The notes under the pieces are model-generated. The model was given only the letters and a program-made list of their open reading frames with translations. It was not told the DNA's origin and ran no database searches. The translations under genes were made by a program, and so were the position numbers. A DNA stretch of 64,000 nt from Bog-950 sp964423405 (GTDB lineage: Bacteria; Bacteroidota; Bacteroidia; Chitinophagales; LD1), in the NCBI GenBank assembly GCA_964423405.1, contig CAYREY010000004.1, forward strand, positions 80,319-144,318, given 5' to 3'. Shown here one piece after another: positions 34,701-42,818 of the stretch (position 1 is its first letter; each line of letters starts with the position of its first letter).

Positions 34701-37700
34701 CCGATACCAGCATAGTATCTATACTTAATGCCTGTGCCGGTTGGTTAAGCATAGCCGATACAGCTGCCTGGCAGCCCTGCGCATCGGTTACCGATATATT
34801 ATAGTTGCCTGCCTGCAGGTTTGTTCTGTTTTGCAGGTTGCTGCCATCGCTCCAGGTAAAGGTGTACGATGGTGTTCCGCCGCCGGCGGTTACGTTTATT
34901 GTACCCGTGCTATCGCCATAGCAGTTTACGGGTGTAATACCCGCAGTTTGTATGGTAACCGCGCTTGCCGGCTGGCTTACTGTAACCACTGCTGTAGCGG
35001 TACAGTTGTTTACATCGCTTGCTGTTACAGTATAGCTACCAGCACTTACGGTGTAGCGGTTTTCGTTGGTGTTATTATCGTTCCACAAGTATGCATACGG
35101 CGATGTGCCACCGGTGGTAACCGTGCTGATACTGCCGTTGCTGCCACCATAGCAGGCAACATTGGTAGCCTGTAAGCTAACGGCAAGCACACCCGGTTGC
35201 TGCACAATGGCACTGGCGCTACCCGAGCAGTTATTCGCATCGGTTACGGTTACGTGGTAAGTGCCTGCACCAACTGCTGTGCGGTTGGCTGTAGTAATAC
35301 CGTTACCCCAGTTGTAACTGTAGGCACCGGTGCCACCACTTACACCCAGTGTAATAGCCCCGTTTTGCTGATTGTTGCAAAGTGCATGGGTAACCTGTGG
35401 TACCACTGCAATAGCAGCTGGTTGATAGATTGATATACTGTTTGCAGCGGTGCATAGGTTAGCATCGGTTACTGTAATGGTATAAGTGCCACCGGTTAGG
35501 TTGGTGCGGTTAGCGTTGGTGTTACCATCATTCCAGTTGTAGGCGTAGCTGGTAGTGCCGCCGCTTACAGTTACTGCAATACTGCCGTTACTGCCGCCGT
35601 TGCAGCTAAGTGGCGTGCTGGTGTAAGTTACAGTTAGTGTAGCCGGTTGTGTAATAATTGCGCTATACACTGCCGAGCACGGCGTTGCATCGGTTACAGT
35701 TACGGTATAGGTGCCGGGTGCAAGGCCTGTTCTGTCTTCAGTTGTAATGCCGCTGCCCCAGTTAAACAGGTAAGGTGTGCTGCCGCTGTTTACGCTTAGG
35801 TCTATGCGCCCATCGGCAAGGCCGTTGCAGGTAATGTTATAGTTTTGCGAGGCTATAACCGGTTTGCTAAGTATGGTTATGTTTTGTTTAACCGAGTCTT
35901 TGCAGAAACCACGGGTAACAATATGGGTTACCTGGTAGGTGCCTGCTGCTCCAAAAGTATAGGCCGGTGCACTAAAAGTAGAAGAGCCTGTTCCATCGCC
36001 AAAATCCCAAACGTGCGATACGTTGTTAGAACCGGTGTGGTTAAAGTTGATAGTTGCATTAGGGCCGCATGGCGCACCGGTATAGGTATAGGCCGCATTG
36101 GTATTGTTGCCGCTAAGCCCTACGTTTACCGATGTGGTAACCGAGCAACCGTGGCTATCGGTTACGGTAACCGATATAGGGCCGGGTGCCAGTCCGTTTT
36201 GGTTTTGTGAGTTGGCACCGCCGTTGCTCCATACATAGTTGTAGGGGGCACTGCCGGTATTGTTGGTTACTACCGTTGCAGTACCGGTGGCATTGGCACA
36301 TACACTGGTACCACTGTTTATACTTACTGCCAGGGCCGTTGGTTGTGCTACTGTAGCAGCAGCACTTGCAGTGCAGGCGTTGGCATCGGTTACGGTAATA
36401 GTATAGGTGCCTGCTATTAATCCGCTAAGGTTGGCATTGGTGCTGCCGGTATTCCATATATAGGTAGAGGCACCTGTGCCACCGCTTACTTCGGCAGAAA
36501 TAGTTCCATTATTTTCTCCAAAGCACTTGACATCTGTAACCGCAGTCACTATATTAATAGCAGATGGTTGATTTATTGAGAACTCAACTGAAGTAGTACA
36601 TAAATTACCATCAGTAACAGTAACTGCGTAATTGCCGGCAGTAAGGCCGGTACGGTTCTGCAAAGTGTTGCCATCATTCCATACAAAAGCATATGGCAAT
36701 GTACCACCGGTTACAGTTTGCGAAACAGAACCCGAAGCTGTACCAAAGCACAGTACATCATTTATTACTACATCGGTAGTAAGTGCCGCCGCCGGTTGCG
36801 ATACTATAGTAGTAGTGGCAGTGCTGCAATTGGCAGCATCTGTAATAGTTACAGTATAACTGCCTGCCGAAACACCCGTAATATTTTGCGACGAAGCTCC
36901 GTTGCTCCAGTTAAACACATAAGGCGTAGTACCTCCGCTAACGGCAATATTAATTGCGCCGTTATCTCCTCCATAGCAGCTTGCTGCAGTAGCGCTGCCG
37001 CTTGCCGCCAATGCCGCCACCGGTTGACTGATAACAGTAGTATTGGTAGCCTGGCATAAGTTGGCATCGGTAATAGTAACAGTATAAGTGCCTGCCGCCA
37101 GGCCGGTTCTGTCCTCGGTAGTTACTCCGCCACCCCAGTTATATGTATAAGCTCCCGTACCACCCGATACAGTTATATTTATACTGCCGGTAGTTGCGCC
37201 GTAGCATAAAACATTTGTAGTGCTTTTGGTTACAGTAATAGCAGCCGGCTGGGTTAAGGTATGGCTTGCAATGGCCGAGCATCCGGCACCATCTGTAACA
37301 GTAACACTATACGTGCCGGCCGCCAGGCCGGTGCGGTCTTCAGTGGTAATACCACCGTTCCAGTTATATGTAACCGGACTGATACCCCCGCTAACTGTAA
37401 TATTTATGGCGCCGTTGTTTTGCCCGTTGCAGGTTATGTTGGTAGCCGCCGATGATAACGTTATGCCATTGCCGAATTGGGTTACTGCAACCGGTAGCGA
37501 GGCCGTGCAGCCTGCTGCATCGGTAACAGTTACGGTGTAGGTGCCGGCTGTTAAACCGGTGCGGCCGGGTGTGGTAATGCCGCCCCCCCAGTTGTAGCTG
37601 TAGGCGCCGGTACCGCCGCTAACACTTAGTGTAATAGTACCATCGTTACCTACTGCGCAGGTGGCACTGGTTACGGTTGGTGTAATGCTTATAGCCGAAG

Positions 37701-40700
37701 GTTGTGTAACAGTACTGTTCCCGGTTGCCGAGCAAGAGCGACTGTCGGTTACTGTTAGTGTGTAGGTAGCTGCTGTTGCTCCTGTTATGTTGCTGGTGGT
37801 AGCACCATTATTCCAGTTGTAGTTGTATGGTGCAGTGCCGCCGGTAGTAGTACTGGTTATAGTACCGGTTGTTGCTCCGTTGCAGGTGGGGTTAGTAGTA
37901 TTTAATGATACGCTTACGGCTGCCGGTTGCGTAACGGCAACAGTTACCGAAACTATACAGCCTCTGGTATCGGTAGCAGTTACCCGGTAGGTGCCTGCTG
38001 CCAGGTTGTTACGGTCCTGTGTGGTGGCACCATCGGCCCAGGCATAAGTATAGGCCGGCGAGCCACCGGTTAGTGTTACATCAATGGCACCGGTGCTGGT
38101 TGCGTTACATTGTACATTGGTATGTGTTTCGCTAATGGTTAGCGCCGATGGCTGGGTTATAACTGCGCTAAGCGATGCGGTACAACCTCTGCTGTCGGTT
38201 ACAGTTAAAAAGTACGAGCCTGCTGCGATATTAGTTCGGTTAGGAGTAGTAATGCCACCGTTCCAGCTATAAGTATAAGCGGTGGTGCCACCGGTTACAC
38301 TGGTGGTTATACTTCCGTTAGTACCACCATTGCAGCTTACATTAGCAGTGCTGGCTGTTACAGCCAAAGGCTGTGGCTGCGTTAAGGCCGATGATACAGA
38401 TACACTACAACCATTTACATCGGTTACTGTAGCGGTATAGGCGCCCGCAATAAGGCCCGTTGCAGATGCGTTGGTTGATCCGTTACTCCACAGGTAGCTG
38501 TAAGGGGTACTTCCACCGGTTACCGTTAAACTGATAGTGCCGTTGTTGTTGCCGTTACACGATGGGGTAGTAGCGTTAGCTGTGGCTGCTAAATTTCCCG
38601 GTTGGGTAATAGTTATACTTCTGCTGGCTGTGCAGCCGTTGGCATCGGCTACAGTAATTGTATAGTTGTTGGCCGAAACACCGGTAAGGTCTTGTGTGGC
38701 CGCTCCATTGCTCCAGGCGTAAGTATAAGGGCTTATACCACCCGTTACACTTACATCAATATTGCCATTGCCACCTGCACAGGTAGCGTTGGTGTGGGTT
38801 TCGGTAATTGTTATGGCCGATGGTTGCGTAATGTTTACGCTACGCGAGGTGCTGCAACCATTAGCATCTGTAATAGTTACACTATATGCACCGGCTGCAA
38901 TGTTGTTTATGTCTTCAGTGGTTGCGCTGTTGCTCCATGTAAAGGTATAAGGGGTTACACCACCAGCCGGAGTAAGGTTAATGCTGCCATTGCTGCCGCC
39001 GTTACAGGTTACCGTGGTATTGGTAGCTGTAGAGGTAAGGTTGCTGGCAGGCTGGGTAATAGTATAGGTAGCGCTGGCCGAGCAACCTACGGTATTGCTT
39101 ACCGTTACGGTATAGGTGCCGGCTGCCAGGTTGGTACGGTCCTGCGATACTACGCCACCGCCCCAGTTATAGGTAAATGGTGCATTGGCTCCGGTAGCTG
39201 TAATATCTATAGCACCGTTATTCAGCCCTACGCACGATACATTGCTACTGGTGCCTGTTAAGGTAAGGTTGGATATAACCAGCGAGCTGGTTGCTGTTGC
39301 TGTACAGCCATACGCATCGGTAGTAGTTACCTGGTAGCTGCCGCCATTGGTTACGGTAACCAGCGGGGTAGTGGCACCGGTACTCCACAGGTAACTATAT
39401 GGCGATACACCACCAGCAGCAGCTGTCATTTGTACCGTGCCGCCGTTACAAATAGTACCGGCCGGGTTAGCTGTAATGCTTGCCGAGGGAGTGCTTACAT
39501 ATATTGTTTGCGAAACTGTTTTGGTGCAGGCACCAAAGGTCATATTGCAGGTATAGGTAGTAGTAGCCGATGGTGTGGCAACCGGATTTTTAATGTTTGG
39601 GTTGCTTAGTCCGTTGGTGGGTGTCCAGCTATAAGTTATACCACCGTTGGCATCCAGTTGGGTAGATTGGCCGGGGCACAGGGTAGTATCGGTTGCTGTA
39701 ATAGTAGCCGGTGTGTTATCGCGTATATTAATGGTAGCGCTCGATGAAACAGCACCGGTGCATGGGTTAAGGGTGGCTATGGTAACCGATTCCATACCTT
39801 CAGCTATACCATCTTCCAGTGGGTTCAGGTCTATACTTACCGATGTTTGTCCTGCCGGTATCATAACTGTAGTAGGTATAGCTGTATAATCGCTGCCGTT
39901 GGTGGCAGTGCCGCTTACTACTACGTTTACATATACATCTACCACCTGCGCCTGCGATAAAGTCAGCGTAAATGTACCACCCACACAGCCTTCGTAAGCC
40001 GATGAAAAACCTGCATAATCAAGATTACCAACCGCTGTTACACTTACAGGGTTGGCATTGAATGAATAGGCTGATAGAAATACCCCCGAATCGTATATCC
40101 GGTCGGCCACATCTGCAATGGCAATTTTAAGGTGGTAGGTCTGGCAAGGCACTACCGATGCAGTAGCCGTAAGCAGGTGTGTCATACCATCATACACTAT
40201 GTTGGCGTTAACCGGTACCTGGTTGTTGGTGTAAAGCGATGAGTACGATACGCTTTGGTTGGCTGTATTACAGGTGCCGCCATTTGCATTGGCACCCGGT
40301 ACACCCGGGTTGATAGTGTTAATGGCAACCGGTAAGTTGGTGCCGTTTATCAGTGCAATGTTAGCATTGCTGTAGTTGCCGCCTCCGGGGTTAGGTCCTG
40401 TAATAAAAAAACCAAATACATCGTTAAAGCGCGAACATACCCACTCCGGGTATTCTTCCGAGGCAAATACATAATCAAACTTTAAAAGCGGGCCTTGTGG
40501 TACAATGTCGAATTGTAATACGCAAGGGTCGTAAATGGTACCGGTGGTTAGTGTAGATAGCTGTGCATCGCCGGTGGCTGTAAACTGGGTGGATGCAAAA
40601 ACATTGCTTGCATTAGGTACGTTTTGTACCCGCCCCGATGCAAGCACTACACCACCCGGCATACCCAGGTTAGTGTTGGTATTGGTAAATGTTCCTGAAC

Positions 40701-40860
40701 CGTTTGTTGAGCAACTAAGCGAATAGTTGCTGATAGTTACACCGCTACCGGCTAACAACTGCGAAAGCGTTTGCGAGTTAGAGCTTTGTGTAACAGCTAT
40801 CTGCGCGTGCAGGCCTGTTACGAGGCTAACGAGAAAAAGCGCTAAGTAAATTTTTTTCAT
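31711..40860 (-). CDS. Giant SprB-repeat adhesin with T9SS type B sorting domain
   Basis: Secreted protein of about 3,049 residues. Order of domains: signal peptide (1-20), choice-of-anchor L domain (about 22-265, with FDYVFASEEYPEWV), a Calx-beta-like domain (about 270-385), an Ig-like segment, then about 31 SprB-type repeats of roughly 75 residues (pattern CxGxxNGxI..GGxxPYxYxWxxG..AGxYxVTVTDxxGC). A single PKD domain (VWDFGDGTG) splits them into 15 and 16. The protein ends with a gliding-motility-associated C-terminal domain (TPNAFSPNGDGNND, IFDRWGEKVFET), the T9SS type B signal. By analogy with SprB of Flavobacterium it is probably a surface filament for adhesion or gliding. ATG 40860 is preferred to the in-frame GTG at 40866. 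Intact over 9.1 kb. Confidence 0.9.
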   Translation of the reverse strand: MKKIYLALFLVSLVTGLHAQIAVTQSSNSQTLSQLLAGSGVTISNYSLSCSTNGSGTFTNTNTNLGMPGGVVLASGRVQNVPNASNVFASTQFTATGDAQLSTLTTGTIYDPCVLQFDIVPQGPLLKFDYVFASEEYPEWVCSRFNDVFGFFITGPNPGGGNYSNANIALINGTNLPVAINTINPGVPGANANGGTCNTANQSVSYSSLYTNNQVPVNANIVYDGMTHLLTATASVVPCQTYHLKIAIADVADRIYDSGVFLSAYSFNANPVSVTAVGNLDYAGFSSAYEGCVGGTFTLTLSQAQVVDVYVNVVVSGTATNGSDYTAIPTTVMIPAGQTSVSIDLNPLEDGIAEGMESVTIATLNPCTGAVSSSATINIRDNTPATITATDTTLCPGQSTQLDANGGITYSWTPTNGLSNPNIKNPVATPSATTTYTCNMTFGACTKTVSQTIYVSTPSASITANPAGTICNGGTVQMTAAAGGVSPYSYLWSTGATTPLVTVTNGGSYQVTTTDAYGCTATATSSLVISNLTLTGTSSNVSCVGLNNGAIDITATGANAPFTYNWGGGVVSQDRTNLAAGTYTVTVSNTVGCSASATYTITQPASNLTSTATNTTVTCNGGSNGSINLTPAGGVTPYTFTWSNSATTEDINNIAAGAYSVTITDANGCSTSRSVNITQPSAITITETHTNATCAGGNGNIDVSVTGGISPYTYAWSNGAATQDLTGVSANNYTITVADANGCTASRSITITQPGNLAATANATTPSCNGNNNGTISLTVTGGSTPYSYLWSNGSTNASATGLIAGAYTATVTDVNGCSVSVSSALTQPQPLAVTASTANVSCNGGTNGSITTSVTGGTTAYTYSWNGGITTPNRTNIAAGSYFLTVTDSRGCTASLSAVITQPSALTISETHTNVQCNATSTGAIDVTLTGGSPAYTYAWADGATTQDRNNLAAGTYRVTATDTRGCIVSVTVAVTQPAAVSVSLNTTNPTCNGATTGTITSTTTGGTAPYNYNWNNGATTSNITGATAATYTLTVTDSRSCSATGNSTVTQPSAISITPTVTSATCAVGNDGTITLSVSGGTGAYSYNWGGGITTPGRTGLTAGTYTVTVTDAAGCTASLPVAVTQFGNGITLSSAATNITCNGQNNGAINITVSGGISPVTYNWNGGITTEDRTGLAAGTYSVTVTDGAGCSAIASHTLTQPAAITVTKSTTNVLCYGATTGSINITVSGGTGAYTYNWGGGVTTEDRTGLAAGTYTVTITDANLCQATNTTVISQPVAALAASGSATAASCYGGDNGAINIAVSGGTTPYVFNWSNGASSQNITGVSAGSYTVTITDAANCSTATTTIVSQPAAALTTDVVINDVLCFGTASGSVSQTVTGGTLPYAFVWNDGNTLQNRTGLTAGNYAVTVTDGNLCTTSVEFSINQPSAINIVTAVTDVKCFGENNGTISAEVSGGTGASTYIWNTGSTNANLSGLIAGTYTITVTDANACTASAAATVAQPTALAVSINSGTSVCANATGTATVVTNNTGSAPYNYVWSNGGANSQNQNGLAPGPISVTVTDSHGCSVTTSVNVGLSGNNTNAAYTYTGAPCGPNATINFNHTGSNNVSHVWDFGDGTGSSTFSAPAYTFGAAGTYQVTHIVTRGFCKDSVKQNITILSKPVIASQNYNITCNGLADGRIDLSVNSGSTPYLFNWGSGITTEDRTGLAPGTYTVTVTDATPCSAVYSAIITQPATLTVTYTSTPLSCNGGSNGSIAVTVSGGTTSYAYNWNDGNTNANRTNLTGGTYTITVTDANLCTAANSISIYQPAAIAVVPQVTHALCNNQQNGAITLGVSGGTGAYSYNWGNGITTANRTAVGAGTYHVTVTDANNCSGSASAIVQQPGVLAVSLQATNVACYGGSNGSISTVTTGGTSPYAYLWNDNNTNENRYTVSAGSYTVTASDVNNCTATAVVTVSQPASAVTIQTAGITPVNCYGDSTGTINVTAGGGTPSYTFTWSDGSNLQNRTNLQAGNYNISVTDAQGCQAAVSAMLNQPAQALSIDTMLVSDIRCYGAATGAINTTVSGGTIPYSYNWSGGYTTANLSNVTAGTYQVTVTDNKGCTTSATATIAQPASALSATVATVNPTCAANTNGSINITTTGGVAPYSYNWGNGVTTEDRTNLPAGNYSVIITDANNCTLSKTATLTQPGVLTVSVANAIQVSCYGGNNGSVTTATTGGTTPYSYIWNDNNTLATRTGLTAGSYTVTVNDAAGCAATTTVTITQPAAALSVNISSSTNVSCYGGNNGNITTTTGGGTSPYSYVWSNGNSNASLSSITAGTYRLTVTDANNCSATVSTTIGQPATALTVSVASAGNISCAGGNNGTIQVTATGGSSGYQYNWGSGITTPTRNGLAAGSYSVTVTDANQCTATATATLTQPLALQAAINKTDVACHAAETGTVGVTVSGGTPNFTYLWNTGATTRTIVNLRAGSYSVTITDANTCQLVKNTTIDQPAPLTITTVKTDVLCYGGNTGNINNTIAGGVQPYNYNWNTGTGTEDKTAVPAGTYTLTVTDANNCTASSSAAINQPGALILGLSKTNPLCPESSNGAIDLSVTGGVAPLHYIWNTTASTQDLTGIDTGSYMVLVTDSNGCTATASTTLVVLNPLTVAESHSNISCYGANNGTITTQTTGGTQPYNYLWSNNATTSSLSGLTAGQYALVVTDANGCTAGTGAVTMVEPALLGIGLTTSNVACAGALTGGVNTTVNGGTQPYIYTWSNNRQTDDLVNVAAGTYNLTVTDANGCSLTASAFINTLPQLSVSAEANDVACYSPKGYIDLTVNTGTGPFSYQWNNGATTEDLTNVYPGTYTVIVRDANNCALDTSFIVVNQNSFTIDATGGGTIKLGETIDLHVTGTGSQQTSFSWSPTFGIPCTTCADVTVQPGRSTLYTVTAIDTNGCEAQDTVSVEIIEDHEIFTPNAFSPNGDGNNDYLQLFGNLAGIKTFELLIFDRWGEKVFETTEPTFSWDGTYKGEPMGPTVCVYVMNIVFLDGYREATRKGSLTLIR
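32240..39490 (-). repeat. About 31 tandem SprB-type coding repeats (~225 bp each)
   Basis: Hand count of repeat units inside the giant adhesin: 15 before and 16 after the PKD domain at about 35865-36110. Units are diverged at both protein and DNA level, so the array is old, unlike the more uniform repeats near 60 and 63 kb. Limits are approximate. Confidence 0.8.
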
Positions 40861-41197
40861 AATCACATTTTTGTAACCGTGTTACCATTGTTCTTCACAA
40901 ACAGTGCTTTTTTTCTGCAAGCAGTTTACAGGGTGCTTTTTTGTTGCGTTTTAGGTAGGGTTAATACCTGTGTTTTTTTACGGCTTTCATAGGGGAAAGT
41001 TGTGTGTTGGTGTTGCTTTTTTGAAGTAAAAATCAACCCATGTCATGTTTAAAAAATTAATATCATCTGGCCGGAACATTTTGAGTAGTAATGCGTATAA
41101 GAGTTTTCATGTTACGCCCTTTCATTATGCCTGTAACATAAAGCTTAAAGGTTGTTAACACTTATTTCTCAGGCATAACGGTATATTAGCCGCACTT
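40861..41197. other. Intergenic region upstream of the giant adhesin
   Basis: 337 bases without a supported gene. Just upstream of the adhesin ATG there is a small inverted repeat GTAAC-CGT-GTTAC. Near 41184 the plus strand has TATATTAG, one base from a -7 box, about 10 bases before the ORF at 41198. Nothing else stands out. Confidence 0.5.
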
Positions 41198-41551
41198 ATG
41201 TGGCTGCGGTTATTCATTGCTTTTGTTTTTTTAGTACACGGTTTAGCCGGTAGCTCTTCTGTTGCAGAGCCGCGCAACGTTGTAGGTGAAGTTGTGTCTG
41301 TTACACAAAGTTGGACAGCATCGGCTATCTCTAACTGCGATGATGCAATTACTACTACCACGCTGGTCGTGGTGCAGCAGGTGCCTGTTGCCATACGTAT
41401 TCCGGTACCTGGCGAAAAGCAGTTTTCCGATATTTTTTCTCAAAACAATTCTGCCGGAACCGTTTGTCTGGCATGCTCCCGTAGCTTTATTGCTAACCTT
41501 TCCGGTACACTGGCGCGGTTGTATATTGCCAACCGCGTATTGCTTATTTAG
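41198..41551 (+). CDS. Hypothetical small exported protein
   Basis: ORF of 117 codons. The first 25 residues (MWLRLFIAFVFLVHGLAGSSS) look like a signal peptide. The remainder has three cysteines (NCDD, VCLAC) and no recognised family. A weak TATATTAG box sits just upstream of the ATG. A 125-codon ORF overlaps it on the other strand, but that one lacks any export or domain signature. Existence is uncertain. Confidence 0.4.
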   Translation: MWLRLFIAFVFLVHGLAGSSSVAEPRNVVGEVVSVTQSWTASAISNCDDAITTTTLVVVQQVPVAIRIPVPGEKQFSDIFSQNNSAGTVCLACSRSFIANLSGTLARLYIANRVLLI

Positions 41552-41651
41552 ATTTTTGCCACTCGGTACATCCCCGGCGGCTTTCTGCCGCCATTGGTAA
41601 GCACAGCAGGTTCTGTGCAATTTTCTTTTATCCTAAATAAGCAAATGTAGT

Positions 41652-41774
41652 ATGCAACAGAATGAAAATCAGGAGCAACAGGGCTATGGTCCGATAGCTT
41701 CAGTGGGTATAATACTAGCCATTACAGTAGCGGTACTGGCGGTATTCATAGCCATCAAATATTTTGTATTATAA
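41652..41774 (+). CDS. Small single-pass membrane protein (40 aa)
   Basis: Short ORF, ATG at 41652 to TAA at 41774. The first 15 residues are polar and glutamine-rich (MQQNENQEQQGYGP) and the rest is one hydrophobic helix (IASVGIILAITVAVLAVFIAIKYFVL). A clear hairpin terminator follows 12 bases after the stop, which supports a real transcript. It lies upstream of the YitT gene. Function unknown. Confidence 0.55.
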   Translation: MQQNENQEQQGYGPIASVGIILAITVAVLAVFIAIKYFVL

Positions 41775-41785
41775 CTGTAAGCCTA

Positions 41786-41817
41786 AAAAGTTCTGCCCGC
41801 AAAGGGCAGAGCTTTTT
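41786..41817 (+). terminator. Intrinsic terminator after the small membrane ORF
   Basis: 13-bp stem with one G-T pair: arm 41786-41798 (AAAAGTTCTGCCC) and arm 41804-41816, five-base loop GCAAA, then T-run. Located between the 40-codon ORF and the YitT gene. Confidence 0.8.
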
Positions 41818-41838
41818 ATAAATAACTAAATTGTACGT

Positions 41839-42813
41839 ATGAACCCATTTCTGGCACAGGTTGTAACACAGGCCGTGTTGCGCAAACGAAAAAAAACGAA
41901 GGCAACTAACCAGCGTTATTCCGATTTTGAACTGGCAAAAGGCTATCGCGAATTACAGATTAACCTGGTACGGTTACTGAAAGATATTTTACTCATTGGC
42001 ATGGGTATTGGCAGCGCCGCTTTTGGCCTCGAAAGTTTTTTGGTGCCCAGCAATTTTATCGACGGCGGTGTTACCGGTATCTCGCTGCTGGTAGCAGAGG
42101 TGCAAGGGTTGCCATTACCGGTATTGCTCGTACTGTTTAATATACCATTCGTCATATTAGGCTACAGGGTTATCAGTCCGCAGTTTGCCATAAAAGCAGC
42201 TTTTGCTATCACCGGTTTGGCTATTGTGGTTGCTACAGTTCATTTTCCGGAGGTAACACACGACAAACTACTGGTAGCTGTATTTGGTGGGTTCTTTTTA
42301 GGTGCGGGTATTGGCTTAAATGTGCGTGGTGGGGCTGTAATAGATGGTACAGAAGTGCTGGCTATTTTCTTAAGCCGTAAGCTATCTACTACCATGGGAG
42401 ATATTATTATTGTTATTAATGTAATTATATTTTCTGCCGCAGCTTACTTTCTATCAATAGAGACTGCCTTGTATTCAATGATTACCTATCTGGCAGCATC
42501 TAAAACGCTTGATTTTGTAATTGAAGGTATTGATGAATACACCGGTGTTACCATAATTTCTACTCACAACGAAGAAATACGACAAATGATTATTCATTCA
42601 ATGGGCAGAGGGGTAACCGTATACAGCGGTAAACGCGGTTTTGGTAAAAGCGGTGAAAAGGAAATTGATATTGTATATACCGTTATTACCAGGCTGGAGC
42701 TAAACAAGCTGAATACAGAGATTGAGAAGATAGACCCTAATGCTTTTATTGTAATGAATAGTGTGAAAGATACCAAGGGTGGTATGATAAAAAAGCGGGC
42801 CCTTACCCACTAA
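41839..42813 (+). CDS. YitT family membrane protein
   Basis: 324-residue protein of the YitT family (DUF161 membrane core plus C-terminal DUF2179). Five membrane helices occupy about residues 45-230, with the conserved ESFLVPSNFIDGGVTGISLL segment near the first helix; the soluble C-terminal domain (about 230-320) starts at YTGVTIIST and resembles a small ligand-binding ACT-like unit. Transport or sensing role unknown. It has an N-terminal basic extension of about 40 residues. It converges on the collagen-like gene with a five-base gap. Confidence 0.85.
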   Translation: MNPFLAQVVTQAVLRKRKKTKATNQRYSDFELAKGYRELQINLVRLLKDILLIGMGIGSAAFGLESFLVPSNFIDGGVTGISLLVAEVQGLPLPVLLVLFNIPFVILGYRVISPQFAIKAAFAITGLAIVVATVHFPEVTHDKLLVAVFGGFFLGAGIGLNVRGGAVIDGTEVLAIFLSRKLSTTMGDIIIVINVIIFSAAAYFLSIETALYSMITYLAASKTLDFVIEGIDEYTGVTIISTHNEEIRQMIIHSMGRGVTVYSGKRGFGKSGEKEIDIVYTVITRLELNKLNTEIEKIDPNAFIVMNSVKDTKGGMIKKRALTH

Positions 42814-42818
42814 ACACA

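Noticed and set aside
33271..39261. Many long plus-strand ORFs opposite the giant SprB gene
   Set aside because: Their repetitive translations mirror the coding repeats of the opposite strand; they are shadows of the 31711-40860 gene.
32240..39490. CRISPR-like array
   Set aside because: The repeats are ~225 bp, in frame, and diverged; they encode protein domains. No short identical repeats with spacers and no cas genes.
41243..41620. 125-codon minus-strand ORF overlapping the 41198 ORF
   Set aside because: No signal peptide, domain or promoter; the plus-strand ORF has a better N terminus, though neither is certain.
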